Source: JBGAJN01 sp044224905
GTDB taxonomy: Bacteria; Verrucomicrobiota; Verrucomicrobiia; Limisphaerales; JBGAJN01
Direction of reading: 5' to 3'
Assembly (NCBI GenBank): GCA_044224905.1
Contig: JBGAJN010000001.1
Location: forward strand, 620,001 to 684,000
DNA length: 64,000 nucleotides
The number at the start of each line of letters is the position of its first letter. Position 1 is the stretch's first letter. The notes beneath the pieces are model-generated. The model worked only from the letters and a program-made list of their open reading frames with translations. It did no database searches and had not been told where the DNA came from. The translations under genes were made by a program, and so were the position numbers. Positions 7,954 through 16,365 of this stretch are shown here, piece by piece.

Positions 7954-8604
7954 ATGGCGCGCACAATTTTCATCACGGGTGGGACTGGATACCTCGGACG
8001 CTATTTGATTCCTGAATTGCTCGCTCGCGGGCATTCCGTTCGTGCGCTGGTGCGCGCCTGATCCGAGAAGAAACTTCCTGACGGCTGCAATGTCATCGTC
8101 GGCGATCCGCTCAAACAGGAAACTTTCGCTTCGCAAATCGCACCCGCGGATACGTTCGTGCAACTCGTCGGCGTGCCGCATCCGAGTCCCGCGAAGGCGG
8201 AGCAATTCAAAGCCATCGACCTCGTTTCCGTGCGCGAATCCGTCGCAGCGGCGTTTGCGACCGGAATCAAACACTTCATCTACGTCAGCGTCGCGCAGCC
8301 TGCGCCGATGATGAAAGTTTACCAAGCAGTGCGGACCGAAGGTGAACGACTACTTCGTGAAAGCGGCATGAACGCCACTGTGCTGCGACCGTGGTACATC
8401 CTCGGCCCCGGGCACCGTTGGCCTTACCTGATCCTCCCCTTCTACTGGATATGTGAACGGATTCCTGCAACGCGCAGCGATGCGCGCCGGCTCGGCTTGG
8501 TGACGTTGAAACAAATGATCGCTGCGCTGGTGCAAGCGGTCGAAAATCAGCCGGTTGGAATCCGCGTGGTGGAGGTTTCCGAGATTCGCGCTGCATTTGC
8601 TTAG
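7954..8604 (+). pseudogene. NmrA-like NAD(P)-binding epimerase/reductase, interrupted by a stop codon
   Basis: The frame starting at ATG 7954 begins with a dinucleotide-binding motif (TGGTGYLGR) and a typical Rossmann beta-alpha unit. It then hits TGA at 8059-8061 (codon 36). The same frame continues without a shift to 8604 with typical NmrA/atypical-SDR sequence (FIYVSVAQP, then YQAVRTEGERLLRESG and LRPWYILGPG). A single base change (for example CGA to TGA) would explain it. The product would be about 216 residues if intact. It may be a recent pseudogene or a sequencing error. The 3' part could be translated separately, but it lacks the cofactor-binding motif. Confidence 0.75.
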
Positions 8605-8619
8605 TCGAGAAACACGCGG

Positions 8620-9660
8620 CTAAGCGGCTGGTCCAGTGTCGCTTGAATTTTTGATTCCAGATGCACGCATGCGCCACCAGCCGGCGAGGAGGCTTCCGAT
8701 GACGGAATGAAACACGCTTGAGATCGCGCACGGGACCGCCGCCGCCGGCGAGAAATGCTTTCGGGCCAAGGCGACGCCCAAGCCGGAGTTTTGCATTCCG
8801 ACCTCAATCGAAATCGTCCGGCAAATGCTCTGGTCGTAACCGAACGCTTTGGCAAAGCCGTAGCCGAGAAGAAATCCGCCGGCGTGAAGCAGGAACACGG
8901 CAGCCACTAGTTGCAGGCCGGATTCTTTGATCGCAGCGGCGCTTTGCCCGATAATGCTTGAGCAAATCAGCGCCACGGTCACCACCGAAACGAGTGGCGC
9001 CGCAGGCAGGACAGCCTTTACCAGTTTCGGTGCTCCATGGTGCAAGGCGAGGCCCGCGATCAAGGGAAGCAATACAACTTGAACCGTGCTCAGGAAAAGT
9101 CCCCACGCATCAACCGGAACATAGGTTCCCGCCAGCCATTGCGTCAGCAACGGGGTCATGACGACAGCACCGAAGGTGGAACACATGGTCATCAGCACCG
9201 AGAGCGGCACATTTGCCCGGGCGAGATACGTTACGATGTTCGATGCCGTGCCGCCGGGGCAACACGCGACGAGAATGAGGCCGACGGCAAATTGCGGCTC
9301 CAGTTTCAGCAGGTGCGCTACGGCCCATCCCATAAAGGGCATGATGGTGTATTGCGCGACGAACCCGAGCGCCACCGCGCGGGGCATTTTCAACACGCTC
9401 TTAAAGTCATCGACGCTCAAGGTAATGCCCATGCCCAGCATGACCACCGCAAGCGCAGGTACAATATACGGTCCAAACCAGATGAACCATGCAGGCTGAA
9501 TCAGGGCGAGCACGCTGCCGAGTACGACCCAAACAGGAAATAGATTCGTAACGAGATTGAGCACGTGGAGGTTTTCGGAAAACACCGCACGAACGTCGAG
9601 GGAAAACCGCGGTGCAAGGGTAAGCATCGCGCGCAGCGGTGTGTGCGCGATAAGGTTCAA
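8620..9660 (-). CDS. bile acid:sodium symporter family transporter
   Basis: Encodes 346 residues with about nine to ten hydrophobic segments. Family signatures are present: GMGITLSVDDF early, CCPGGTASNIVTYLARAN in the middle, and the late EVGMQNSGLGVALA motif that lines the sodium-binding crossover. BASS-family carriers couple sodium entry to import of organic anions such as bile acids, pantothenate or pyruvate-like acids. The substrate cannot be read from sequence. The first 20 or so residues are not conserved-looking, so a later start is possible. It is convergent with the interrupted NmrA gene. Confidence 0.85.
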   Translation of the reverse strand: MNLIAHTPLRAMLTLAPRFSLDVRAVFSENLHVLNLVTNLFPVWVVLGSVLALIQPAWFIWFGPYIVPALAVVMLGMGITLSVDDFKSVLKMPRAVALGFVAQYTIMPFMGWAVAHLLKLEPQFAVGLILVACCPGGTASNIVTYLARANVPLSVLMTMCSTFGAVVMTPLLTQWLAGTYVPVDAWGLFLSTVQVVLLPLIAGLALHHGAPKLVKAVLPAAPLVSVVTVALICSSIIGQSAAAIKESGLQLVAAVFLLHAGGFLLGYGFAKAFGYDQSICRTISIEVGMQNSGLGVALARKHFSPAAAVPCAISSVFHSVIGSLLAGWWRMRASGIKNSSDTGPAA

Positions 9661-9678
9661 CGCTTCACCGGACGCCGG

Positions 9679-10275
9679 TTATTGCGTAGCCACTGCGGAT
9701 TTCGGCGCGCGCAGCATGCGGAAATAGCTGTCGCCATGCTTCAGTGTTTTCCTTTCTTCCCAACGGATAGGAAACTCAAGCGTGTCGCGTTTGGTGTGGC
9801 CAAGAATTAGAAGCCCACCATCCGCGAGGAGCCCCGGCAAGGCATCGTCATCCAGCAATCGCTGCGAGAACGAGGTTGAACGGCGGCCGACATTTTTGTC
9901 GCCGAACGGAGGATCGCTCAGGATCAGATCAAAAGTCTCACCAGCGGCGGCGAGTTGCTGTATTGCCGCCAAAGCGTCGAGCACGCGCACGTGAAATTTT
10001 CCGACGGGCAACTTGGTCGCCGCATAGTTCTGTTCGATGAACCTTGCGTGCTTCGGCGATAGTTCCACGCACAACGCACTCGCCGCCCCGCGGCTCAAAC
10101 ATTCGAGGCTCAGCGCGCCGCTACCGCCGAAGAGTTCGAGGACGCGTGCGCCCACGACCCGTTCTCCGAGGCTGTTGAAGATCGCCTGCCGCACGAGGTC
10201 GGGCGTGGGGCGAACGTCGAAGCCTTTGGGGACTTTCAGGATGGTTCCGCCGGCGATGCCGCCAATGATGCGCAT
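9679..10275 (-). CDS. rsmD: 16S rRNA (guanine966-N2)-methyltransferase
   Basis: Encodes 198 residues from ATG at 10275; an in-frame TTG nine bases upstream is less likely. It starts MRIIGGIAGGTIL, followed by RPTPDLVRQAIFN, the substrate-handling N-terminus typical of RsmD. The SAM motif VLELFGGSGALSLE follows, then the catalytic DPPFGDK. The family methylates G966 of 16S rRNA in the 30S head. It lies 18 bases from the BASS transporter gene on the same strand. In many genomes rsmD precedes coaD; here coaD is 5.5 kb away on the same strand. Confidence 0.93.
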   Translation of the reverse strand: MRIIGGIAGGTILKVPKGFDVRPTPDLVRQAIFNSLGERVVGARVLELFGGSGALSLECLSRGAASALCVELSPKHARFIEQNYAATKLPVGKFHVRVLDALAAIQQLAAAGETFDLILSDPPFGDKNVGRRSTSFSQRLLDDDALPGLLADGGLLILGHTKRDTLEFPIRWEERKTLKHGDSYFRMLRAPKSAVATQ

Positions 10276-10346
10276 GGTGTCCAAATCAAATCAGGAACCG
10301 GTGCGCAGCGGAATTGTTTTCGCCAGAAACTACGTGCGCGTGGAAA

Positions 10347-11366
10347 TCAGAAGCGCAGTTTGACGAACGCGGAGCCGAACGTGTCGGTCGTGGTTTGCCC
10401 GCGGAACTCGGGCGCAAGAAATACGTGCGTATAACCAAACTCCCAATGCGCGAGTTGGAGAACTACGCCGACGCGCAGTTCACCGGTAAAGTATTCCTTC
10501 GCGATGCTGGCGCTGTTGTGAAAGAGGTTTCCGTCGAGTGAGGTATCGTGCAGCACGGCCCGACCTTCCGCACCGCCGAAGAAATAGAAGCCCACGGGAG
10601 TCTCAGGTTCCGAGCGCGAGCGTCCGCCCGACGGCGATGCGAGGGAGCGTGCGGTTTGCACGCCGAAGTCATCGGGCAAATTCGCACCCAAACGCAACTG
10701 CCCGCCCGCGCGGATCGAGGTGTCCACGGAGCCGAGACTCGCGCCACCGTACGGAATAAACTCGCTCTTCACGCTCTTGAATAAATTGACGCCGTAACGA
10801 ATGGAGCGCTGGTAACGCAGATTGATTCCCGGCTCATTCTTCAATTGGTTCTGCCAACCCAGAGGTTCGTTCTTGTGGGTCACTCTCTGTGCGAATTCAC
10901 CGCCCGCGGCTTCGCCAACGACGCCCACTTGAATCTCCAGATCTTCCTGCAACGGGCGTTCATTCGCAGTGATGCCGCGACGTTGCAGAATCAACCCGAC
11001 GTAGAGCCAGCCGGCGAAGGGACGATCATTCGGCTGAGGTGCCGCAGTCTTTAAGTTGGCGGGCGTATAGATGTTCTGACCGATTTGGTAACCGAACTGC
11101 GCCGCTTTCTTTTCGAATCCCCATTCGGGCAGCGCGTCGTCGCAACGACCGATAACACCCGGCAAAAAGCCGTCGCCGTGCAGGTAGGAAATCTTGGCTC
11201 CCTGTGTGTAGTGACGATCGTTTCCGACAAAAATGTCGTTGTCTTCAAGAAACGAAAGCGAGGGGCCGTGATCGTACGTTTGCGCCGTCAACGATGAGGT
11301 GAGGAAACCGCACGCCAGAACCGCTACCGATAGATTACACCAAACCTGTGACTGCACTCGCATCAT
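10347..11366 (-). CDS. lpxR: LpxR-family lipid A deacylase / outer-membrane protein
   Basis: Encodes 339 residues from ATG at 11366; an upstream GTG at 11393 would lengthen it. A signal peptide with a hydrophobic core ends near LTSSLTAQ. The mature part has the LpxR (DUF2219) pattern. An early N-D pair in LEDNDIFVGNDRHYTQG corresponds to the active-site Asn-Asp of LpxR, NDRPFAGWLY follows, and the C-terminus ends in a barrel strand with terminal Phe (FVKLRF). LpxR removes the 3'-acyloxyacyl chains of lipid A in the outer membrane. The family assignment is good; activity on this organism's lipid A is inferred. Confidence 0.85.
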   Translation of the reverse strand: MMRVQSQVWCNLSVAVLACGFLTSSLTAQTYDHGPSLSFLEDNDIFVGNDRHYTQGAKISYLHGDGFLPGVIGRCDDALPEWGFEKKAAQFGYQIGQNIYTPANLKTAAPQPNDRPFAGWLYVGLILQRRGITANERPLQEDLEIQVGVVGEAAGGEFAQRVTHKNEPLGWQNQLKNEPGINLRYQRSIRYGVNLFKSVKSEFIPYGGASLGSVDTSIRAGGQLRLGANLPDDFGVQTARSLASPSGGRSRSEPETPVGFYFFGGAEGRAVLHDTSLDGNLFHNSASIAKEYFTGELRVGVVLQLAHWEFGYTHVFLAPEFRGQTTTDTFGSAFVKLRF

Positions 11367-11451
11367 GGCTAAGCCAACACCAACTATTGTCACCGCGCCA
11401 AAAAGGCGGTTGCTTCTTTCTAACCCGCCGAGTCGTAAAAGGAAATGGCGT

Positions 11452-12540
11452 TCAGCCGAGAATTCTTCGCGACTCGTCGAGGAAGATGCCTTTGAAATTC
11501 ATTTCCAACGCCTGCGGATTGCTGGCTTTGGCGAGGGCTTCCTGTTTGCTCACTTTGCCGTCTTTCACCAAGTTAAACAGAGCTTGATTGAAGTTCTGCA
11601 TGCCGTCGTCCTGGCCGGTTTCGATGGCGGCGGCTAACTTGTCGAGGCGGTTTTCCTCGAGGAGTTTTCTCACCGTCGGCGTGTTGATCATGATTTCCAA
11701 CGCGGGAGTCATTCGACCATCGACCGTGGTCGCCATGCGCTGACAGATGACGGCCTGCAAGGTCGTGGCGAGCTGGCGGCGAACTTGATCGCGCTCGTCT
11801 GCTTTGAAGAAGTCCAGCACGCGATTGATCGACTGCGATGCGTTGGTGGTGTGCAGCGTCGAGAGAACCAAGTGGCCGGTGTCGGCAGCGCTGATCGCGG
11901 CGGAGAAGCTGGTCGCGTCGCGCATTTCACCGACCATAATGATGTCGGGATCCTGACGCAGCACGTGCTTCAAGCCGTGTTCGAAGTCCAAAGTATCGAG
12001 GCCGATTTCGCGTTGCTCAACGATCGATTGATTGTCTTCGAAAATAAACTCGATCGGATCTTCGAGCGTGACGATGTGCTTCCGGTAGTTGGCGTTGATG
12101 TGTTCGATCATCGCCGCCAGCGTGGTTGACTTACCCGAGCCAGTCGCGCCCGCCACGAGCACAATGCCACGCGGAGACTCGGCAATTTTCGCGAGCACGG
12201 GCAAAAGCCCGAGTTCCTCGAAGCTCGGAATCTGGGTCTTCACCAAACGCATCGCGAGGCAATATTGGCCGCGTTGCTTGAAAAGATTCGTGCGGAAGCG
12301 CCCGATGCCGGGCGCGAAGTACGAGAAATCAACCTCGCCATCGGCCTCGAGTTTCGCGCGAGCATGCGGCGGAACAATTTGCGAAGTGATCTGATTGACC
12401 CACTCTTCCGTGGGAATCGGGGCATCGACGGCGAGCAGTTTACGACTGATGCGGTAAATGACCGGACCGCCGGGTTTGAGGTGGATGTCCGACGCGTGCT
12501 GTTCAACAGCACCCTGCAAAATCAAATGGAACTGGTCCAT
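11452..12540 (-). CDS. pilT: PilT-family type IV pilus retraction ATPase
   Basis: Encodes 362 residues from ATG at 12540; the TTG at 12552 is a weaker start. An N-terminal PAS-like domain (QHASDIHLKPGG) is followed by Walker A GATGSGKS, the Asp box (VTLEDPIEF), Walker B (IIMVGEMRD) and the His box (HLVLSTLHTTNA). These define the PilT/PilU/GspE secretion ATPases, and the length and ATS motif fit PilT rather than PilB. It powers pilus retraction at the inner membrane. A PilZ-like gene lies immediately upstream on the same strand. No other pilus genes are in the window. Confidence 0.92.
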   Translation of the reverse strand: MDQFHLILQGAVEQHASDIHLKPGGPVIYRISRKLLAVDAPIPTEEWVNQITSQIVPPHARAKLEADGEVDFSYFAPGIGRFRTNLFKQRGQYCLAMRLVKTQIPSFEELGLLPVLAKIAESPRGIVLVAGATGSGKSTTLAAMIEHINANYRKHIVTLEDPIEFIFEDNQSIVEQREIGLDTLDFEHGLKHVLRQDPDIIMVGEMRDATSFSAAISAADTGHLVLSTLHTTNASQSINRVLDFFKADERDQVRRQLATTLQAVICQRMATTVDGRMTPALEIMINTPTVRKLLEENRLDKLAAAIETGQDDGMQNFNQALFNLVKDGKVSKQEALAKASNPQALEMNFKGIFLDESRRILG

Positions 12541-12567
12541 GCCGCGATTCAAACACGTGCGGACGCG

Positions 12568-12897
12568 TCAGGAAAGCTGCGAGTAAGCGGCGAGATAACC
12601 GAGTTGCTCCCGGGACTGCGGGGTGAGATTAAGGAACAACATTGAGACGAGATAACCGGCGTGGCGATTGCCATTGCACGCGACGACGATGCCGGTGCAA
12701 GAAACTTTCTTGTTGTCGCGGGGCGACTTGAGCTCCACGGACATTTCCGTCCACGGTTCGAACGGGTTCACCGAACGAAACTCAATACCGCTCTTGCGAA
12801 TGGTGACGGCGTGGGCCGGAAGGGGCAGACGGGTTTTTGCCGATACGACGGTGAGGGGTTCAAATGCGTCCGACGTATCAAGTTTAGTGGTGCTCAT
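12568..12897 (-). CDS. PilZ-like domain protein
   Basis: Encodes 109 residues with one small beta-rich domain. Strand patterns such as MSVELKSPRDNKKVSCTGIV and HAGYLVSMLFLNLT match the second half of PilZ folds (the glycine-containing turn followed by VxMxFxxL). The RxxxR and (D/N)xSxxG c-di-GMP-binding motifs are not seen, so it may not bind the nucleotide. It sits 27 bases upstream of pilT on the same strand, the placement expected for a pilus regulator. The fold call is moderate. Confidence 0.6.
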   Translation of the reverse strand: MSTTKLDTSDAFEPLTVVSAKTRLPLPAHAVTIRKSGIEFRSVNPFEPWTEMSVELKSPRDNKKVSCTGIVVACNGNRHAGYLVSMLFLNLTPQSREQLGYLAAYSQLS

Positions 12898-12956
12898 ACA
12901 GAAAGGTTAAGTCCAAACTAACATAGTTCACTGCATCGTCAATTTGCAGTTATTCA

Positions 12957-13991
12957 CTACCATTCGATCACCGCTGCGCCCCAAGTGAGGCCCGCTCCGA
13001 ACACTACCAACAGGATCAAATCACCGCGTTGGATGCGACCCGATTCCACAACTTCGTCGAGCGCGATGGCCACGGACGCAGCGGAGGTGTTGCCGTATTT
13101 ATCCAGGTTGACGAAGAGTTGTTCCGGCGTAACGCCGAGGCGTTCACCCACGGCGTCAATGATACGACGATTCGCTTGATGCGGAATCACGCACTTGATC
13201 TTCGTGATGTCGATATTGCAGCGACGCAAGGATTCCTGCGCCGCCGTGAGCATGGCGTTGACGGCGTTCTTGAAGGTCTCCTTGCCGTCCATCCGCAAAT
13301 AGTGCAAGCGGGCATTGACAGAATCCGCCGTGGCGGGGCAACGACTGCCACCGCCAGGCATGGAAAGCAGGTCCGCTTTGTTGCCATCGGCACCCATGCA
13401 TGCTGTGAGCAAGCCGTGAGCGTTGGGACGGTTCTGCAAGATCGCCGCGCCGGCGCCATCGCCGAACAACACGCAAGTGTTGCGGTCGGTCCAATCCACG
13501 ATGGAAGAAAGCTTTTCCGCGCCGATCACCAGCACCGTATCGTAGGTGCGCGACATGATGAACTGCTGGCCGATTTCCAAACCGTAGATAAATCCGGAGC
13601 ACGCAGCCTCGAGGTCAAACGCGGCAGCGCGATACGCACCGATCTTGCGTTGAACCAAACACGCCGTGGACGGGAACGGGTAATCAGGAGTGATCGTGGC
13701 GACGATGATGAGATCGATTTGCTCGGGCTTGATGCCGCCGCGTTCCATCGCCTTGAGCGCCGCTTTCGCCGCGAGATCGGACGTGAATTCATCCGCTGCA
13801 GCGATGTGGCGTTCCTTAATGCCGGTCCGGGAAACAATCCAGTCGTCACTGGTTTCGACCATCTTTTCGAGGTCGGCATTGGTGAGAACTTTCTCCGGAA
13901 CGTACGAACCGACGGCAGCGATGGAGCAAGTGCGGCCCTTGAAATCGTGTTGGGCCCGCGGATGAGTGAGGTTTTTGTTCGCTGCGGTCAT
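12957..13991 (-). CDS. fabH: beta-ketoacyl-ACP synthase III
   Basis: Encodes 344 residues. The catalytic triad is visible: C131 (EAACSGFIYG), H271 (IPHQANRR) and N301 (YGNTSAAS). The enzyme condenses acetyl-CoA with malonyl-ACP to start type II fatty acid synthesis in the cytoplasm. The start overlaps the plsX stop (ATGA at 13988-13991), giving the standard plsX-fabH pair. About 15 residues at the N-terminus precede the conserved core (SIAAVGSYVPEK), slightly longer than E. coli FabH. Confidence 0.96.
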   Translation of the reverse strand: MTAANKNLTHPRAQHDFKGRTCSIAAVGSYVPEKVLTNADLEKMVETSDDWIVSRTGIKERHIAAADEFTSDLAAKAALKAMERGGIKPEQIDLIIVATITPDYPFPSTACLVQRKIGAYRAAAFDLEAACSGFIYGLEIGQQFIMSRTYDTVLVIGAEKLSSIVDWTDRNTCVLFGDGAGAAILQNRPNAHGLLTACMGADGNKADLLSMPGGGSRCPATADSVNARLHYLRMDGKETFKNAVNAMLTAAQESLRRCNIDITKIKCVIPHQANRRIIDAVGERLGVTPEQLFVNLDKYGNTSAASVAIALDEVVESGRIQRGDLILLVVFGAGLTWGAAVIEW

Positions 13992-15031
13992 GAGTTCACG
14001 GCTGTGGTTGCGGCGGATTTGGCCGCGAGACGTTCCGAATGCCGCACAATCTCGGCGACGATCAAATCGTTGATGTTGTGTTGCACTTCCTCGGTCGCGA
14101 CGCGAATGGCGTTCATGATCGCGCGTTCCCGGGACGAACCGTGCGCTTTGATGACGACACCGTTCAAGCCGAGCAAAGGCGCGCCGCCATAAGCTTCGGG
14201 ATCCATCTTGCGCTTGATATTGCGGAAACCGTCCCGGGCAAGCCAGGCGCCGAACTTGCGAACCGGCGTCGCGGTCAGTTCGGTTTTCAAGATTTTCAAA
14301 ATCGTCTTACCCATGCTCTCAACAGATTTGAGAACAATGTTGCCGATGAAGCCGTCCGTGACGACAACTTCCACGCGATCGTTGAACAAATCGAAGCCCT
14401 CAACGTAACCGACGAAATTCAGGTCGGTCTGTTGGAGAAGCTTGCTGGCCTCGCGCGTGAGGTCGTTGCCCTTCATCTCTTCGGTGCCGTTGCTGAGAAT
14501 GCCAACGCGCGGGTTTTTGCGGCCAAGAATCTCGCGGGAATAAATACTCCCCATAATGCCGAATTGAGCCAGGTGCTCGGGTTTGCATTCCGCGTTGGCG
14601 CCGGCGTCGAGCATCACAAATTCACGGGTGAGCGAAGGCATGATCGTGGCGATCGCAGGGCGATCCACGTTATCAAGGCGACGCAAGCGCAGCGTCGAGC
14701 CAGCGACCAATGCGCCAGTGTTGCCCGGGGAAATGATTGCCTGTGCTTTGCCGTCGCGGACCAGTTCGATCGCCCGCATCATCGAAGAGTCCTTCTTCTT
14801 GCGAACGGCTTCGAGGGGCTTGTCCTCCATGGAGAGGACTTCGCTGGCGTGGACGGTCTTCAGGCGCGAATCGCGAAGCTGGACTTGATCCAGAGCAGTC
14901 TGAATCTGGGCTTCATTGCCCACGAGGAAGACCTCGGTGAGTCTGGGGTTCTCCGCCAGCGCCATTTTAACGCCGGCAATGATAACCCCACAACCGTGGT
15001 CGCCACCCATGACATCCACGACGATTTGCAT
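13988..15031 (-). CDS. plsX: phosphate acyltransferase PlsX
   Basis: Encodes 347 residues that open with VDVMGGDHGCGVIIAG and contain SPGNTGALVAGS, LDAGANAECKPEHLAQF, LSNGTEEMKGN and VVTDGFIGNIVLKS, all hallmarks of PlsX. It converts acyl-ACP to acyl-phosphate for phospholipid synthesis. The stop overlaps the fabH start. A strong intrinsic-terminator hairpin lies directly before its start codon, its T-run ending at the ATG, and there is no Shine-Dalgarno. Expression from the rpmF side must therefore pass the hairpin. Confidence 0.96.
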   Translation of the reverse strand: MQIVVDVMGGDHGCGVIIAGVKMALAENPRLTEVFLVGNEAQIQTALDQVQLRDSRLKTVHASEVLSMEDKPLEAVRKKKDSSMMRAIELVRDGKAQAIISPGNTGALVAGSTLRLRRLDNVDRPAIATIMPSLTREFVMLDAGANAECKPEHLAQFGIMGSIYSREILGRKNPRVGILSNGTEEMKGNDLTREASKLLQQTDLNFVGYVEGFDLFNDRVEVVVTDGFIGNIVLKSVESMGKTILKILKTELTATPVRKFGAWLARDGFRNIKRKMDPEAYGGAPLLGLNGVVIKAHGSSRERAIMNAIRVATEEVQHNINDLIVAEIVRHSERLAAKSAATTAVNS

Positions 15032-15037
15032 AAAACA

Positions 15038-15076
15038 AAAAAACGCGGGGCGATCGACTTCGCCCCCGCGTTTTTT
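15038..15076 (-). terminator. intrinsic terminator/attenuator between rpmF and plsX
   Basis: A GC-rich stem (CGCGGGG at 15044-15050 pairing with CCCCGCG at 15064-15070) is extended by A/T pairs on both sides. In the minus-strand direction it is followed by an unbroken T-run, a G and TTTT that reach the plsX ATG at 15031. The shape is a classic Rho-independent terminator. Its placement at the very start of plsX suggests partial termination of the rpmF message. Confidence 0.8.
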
Positions 15077-15086
15077 CGAAAACGGA

Positions 15087-15275
15087 TCAGCCCGCCGCCT
15101 GAACGGTCAGCACTTGCCGGCCTTTGTAGAACCCGCACGCCGGGCAAACCCGGTGGGGAACATACGGCGCCGCGCATTGCGGGCAGTTGGTCAGCTGTGG
15201 CAGTGACAGCACGCTGTTGTAAGCACGACGCTGGCGCATACGGCTTTTAGAAGGTTTACGCTTGGGTACGCCCAT
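15087..15275 (-). CDS. rpmF: 50S ribosomal protein L32
   Basis: Encodes 62 residues beginning MGVPKRKPSKSRMRQRRA. Two CxxC knuckles (CPQCAAPY and CPACGFYKGRQV) form the zinc ribbon of the C+ form of L32. It is 10 bases downstream of the yceD-type gene and followed by a terminator and plsX, the conserved yceD-rpmF-plsX-fabH order linking translation to lipid synthesis. Confidence 0.97.
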   Translation of the reverse strand: MGVPKRKPSKSRMRQRRAYNSVLSLPQLTNCPQCAAPYVPHRVCPACGFYKGRQVLTVQAAG

Positions 15276-15285
15276 AACTTTTTGT

Positions 15286-15774
15286 TTACAGTTTCAGTTT
15301 GTTCAATTCGGCCCAAGGCCCCGAAGTTTCATCGGTCCGGCCCGCGCCATTCGGTTTCTTGCCACTGCCTGGCGGCGCCTTTTTTAGACCGCTGCATTCA
15401 GGTTCACACAACGGATGTTGCGGAAGCATGAGGAGAATATCTTCCCGCAAATACGGCGTCAAGTCCACGGAATCATGATATACGCGCACCCGATCCTCAC
15501 CTTGAAGCGGCAAATGACAGGCCCAATCCTCCGTCTCGAGATTCATCGTGAACTTTTTCAAGCACCGTACGCACTCGCATTCCAAGGGGAGACGCCACGA
15601 TCCCTGAACCAAAACCGCATCGCTCATCAGCTCGCCTTCCAACTCATACGTTAACGGTAGCGGGGCATGAATCAGTTCATCGATGGACTCCAAATCGAGT
15701 TCTTTCGCTGGCAATTCGCCAATCAGCGAGACGTTCTTGTCTTCCAATTCCAGCAGATTAATGAGCAACGGCAT
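15286..15774 (-). CDS. yceD: YceD/DUF177 family protein
   Basis: Encodes 162 residues with the DUF177 pattern: LPLECECVRCLKKF in the centre, then a conserved acidic stretch, DLTPYLREDILLMLP and LCEPECSGL near the end. The cysteine pairs (CxRC and CxPEC) could bind metal. The family is always linked to rpmF and is implicated in 23S rRNA processing or accumulation. It lies 11 bases before rpmF and 15 bases after coaD. Confidence 0.9.
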   Translation of the reverse strand: MPLLINLLELEDKNVSLIGELPAKELDLESIDELIHAPLPLTYELEGELMSDAVLVQGSWRLPLECECVRCLKKFTMNLETEDWACHLPLQGEDRVRVYHDSVDLTPYLREDILLMLPQHPLCEPECSGLKKAPPGSGKKPNGAGRTDETSGPWAELNKLKL

Positions 15775-15789
15775 AAACAGTGGGGAAAA

Positions 15790-16284
15790 CTAACTCGTGT
15801 GGCGGCCGTTCACCAATTTAATCTCCAGCGCCTTTTGGACGTGCGGTGGAACAAAGGCGCTGACATCGCCATGGTAACGGGCGATTTCTTTCACGATCCG
15901 GGAACTCAGAAACGTGTAAGTGTCCTTGGGCATCATGAAAATCGTTTCGATCTGCTCCTTGAGCTTGCGATTCATCAAAGCCAACTGGAACTCGAACTCA
16001 AAATCTGAGACAGCGCGCAATCCGCGGACGATCGCTTGCGCCTGCCGTTTCTCGACGTACTCGACCAATAGTCCGTCAAACGTGTCGACTTCGACATTGG
16101 GGTGATTGGCGACCGCCTTCGCGGCGAGTTCGACCCGTTCGTGCAGCGTGAATAGCGGCTTCTTTCCTTCGTTCTTGGCCACCGCGAGAATCACGCGATC
16201 GAACAACTTCGCCGCGCGTTGCATCACGTCGAGATGGCCGTTGGTGATTGGGTCGAAACTGCCCGGATAGACGACCGTGCGCAT
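15790..16284 (-). CDS. coaD: phosphopantetheine adenylyltransferase
   Basis: Encodes 164 residues from ATG at 16284, which places the nucleotidyltransferase motif YPGSFDPITNGHLDVM right at the N-terminus as in all CoaD proteins. An upstream in-frame non-ATG start is unlikely. VRGLRAVSDFEFEFQLALMN and FLSSRIVKEIARYHGDVSAFVP are the other family signatures. It makes dephospho-CoA from 4'-phosphopantetheine and ATP. It heads the yceD-rpmF-plsX-fabH run on the minus strand. Confidence 0.96.
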   Translation of the reverse strand: MRTVVYPGSFDPITNGHLDVMQRAAKLFDRVILAVAKNEGKKPLFTLHERVELAAKAVANHPNVEVDTFDGLLVEYVEKRQAQAIVRGLRAVSDFEFEFQLALMNRKLKEQIETIFMMPKDTYTFLSSRIVKEIARYHGDVSAFVPPHVQKALEIKLVNGRHTS

Positions 16285-16365
16285 GGGCGCTAACTTCGAA
16301 GTTTGTCCCTCGAACTGCAAGGTTTAATTCGGGTAACGCAACCGAAACGAACTCCGCGAGCAACG

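Noticed and set aside
8059..8061. TGA as selenocysteine or recoded sense codon in the NmrA-type gene
   Set aside because: The position lies just after the dinucleotide-binding unit, where no redox residue is expected, no SECIS-like hairpin is evident, and TGA is used as a normal stop throughout the window.
13029..14192. Long open frame antisense to fabH and plsX (and similar long frames opposite leuC, pstC and scpB-pheA)
   Set aside because: These are shadows of high-GC coding sequence. The opposite strand carries clear catalytic motifs, and the shadow products have none.
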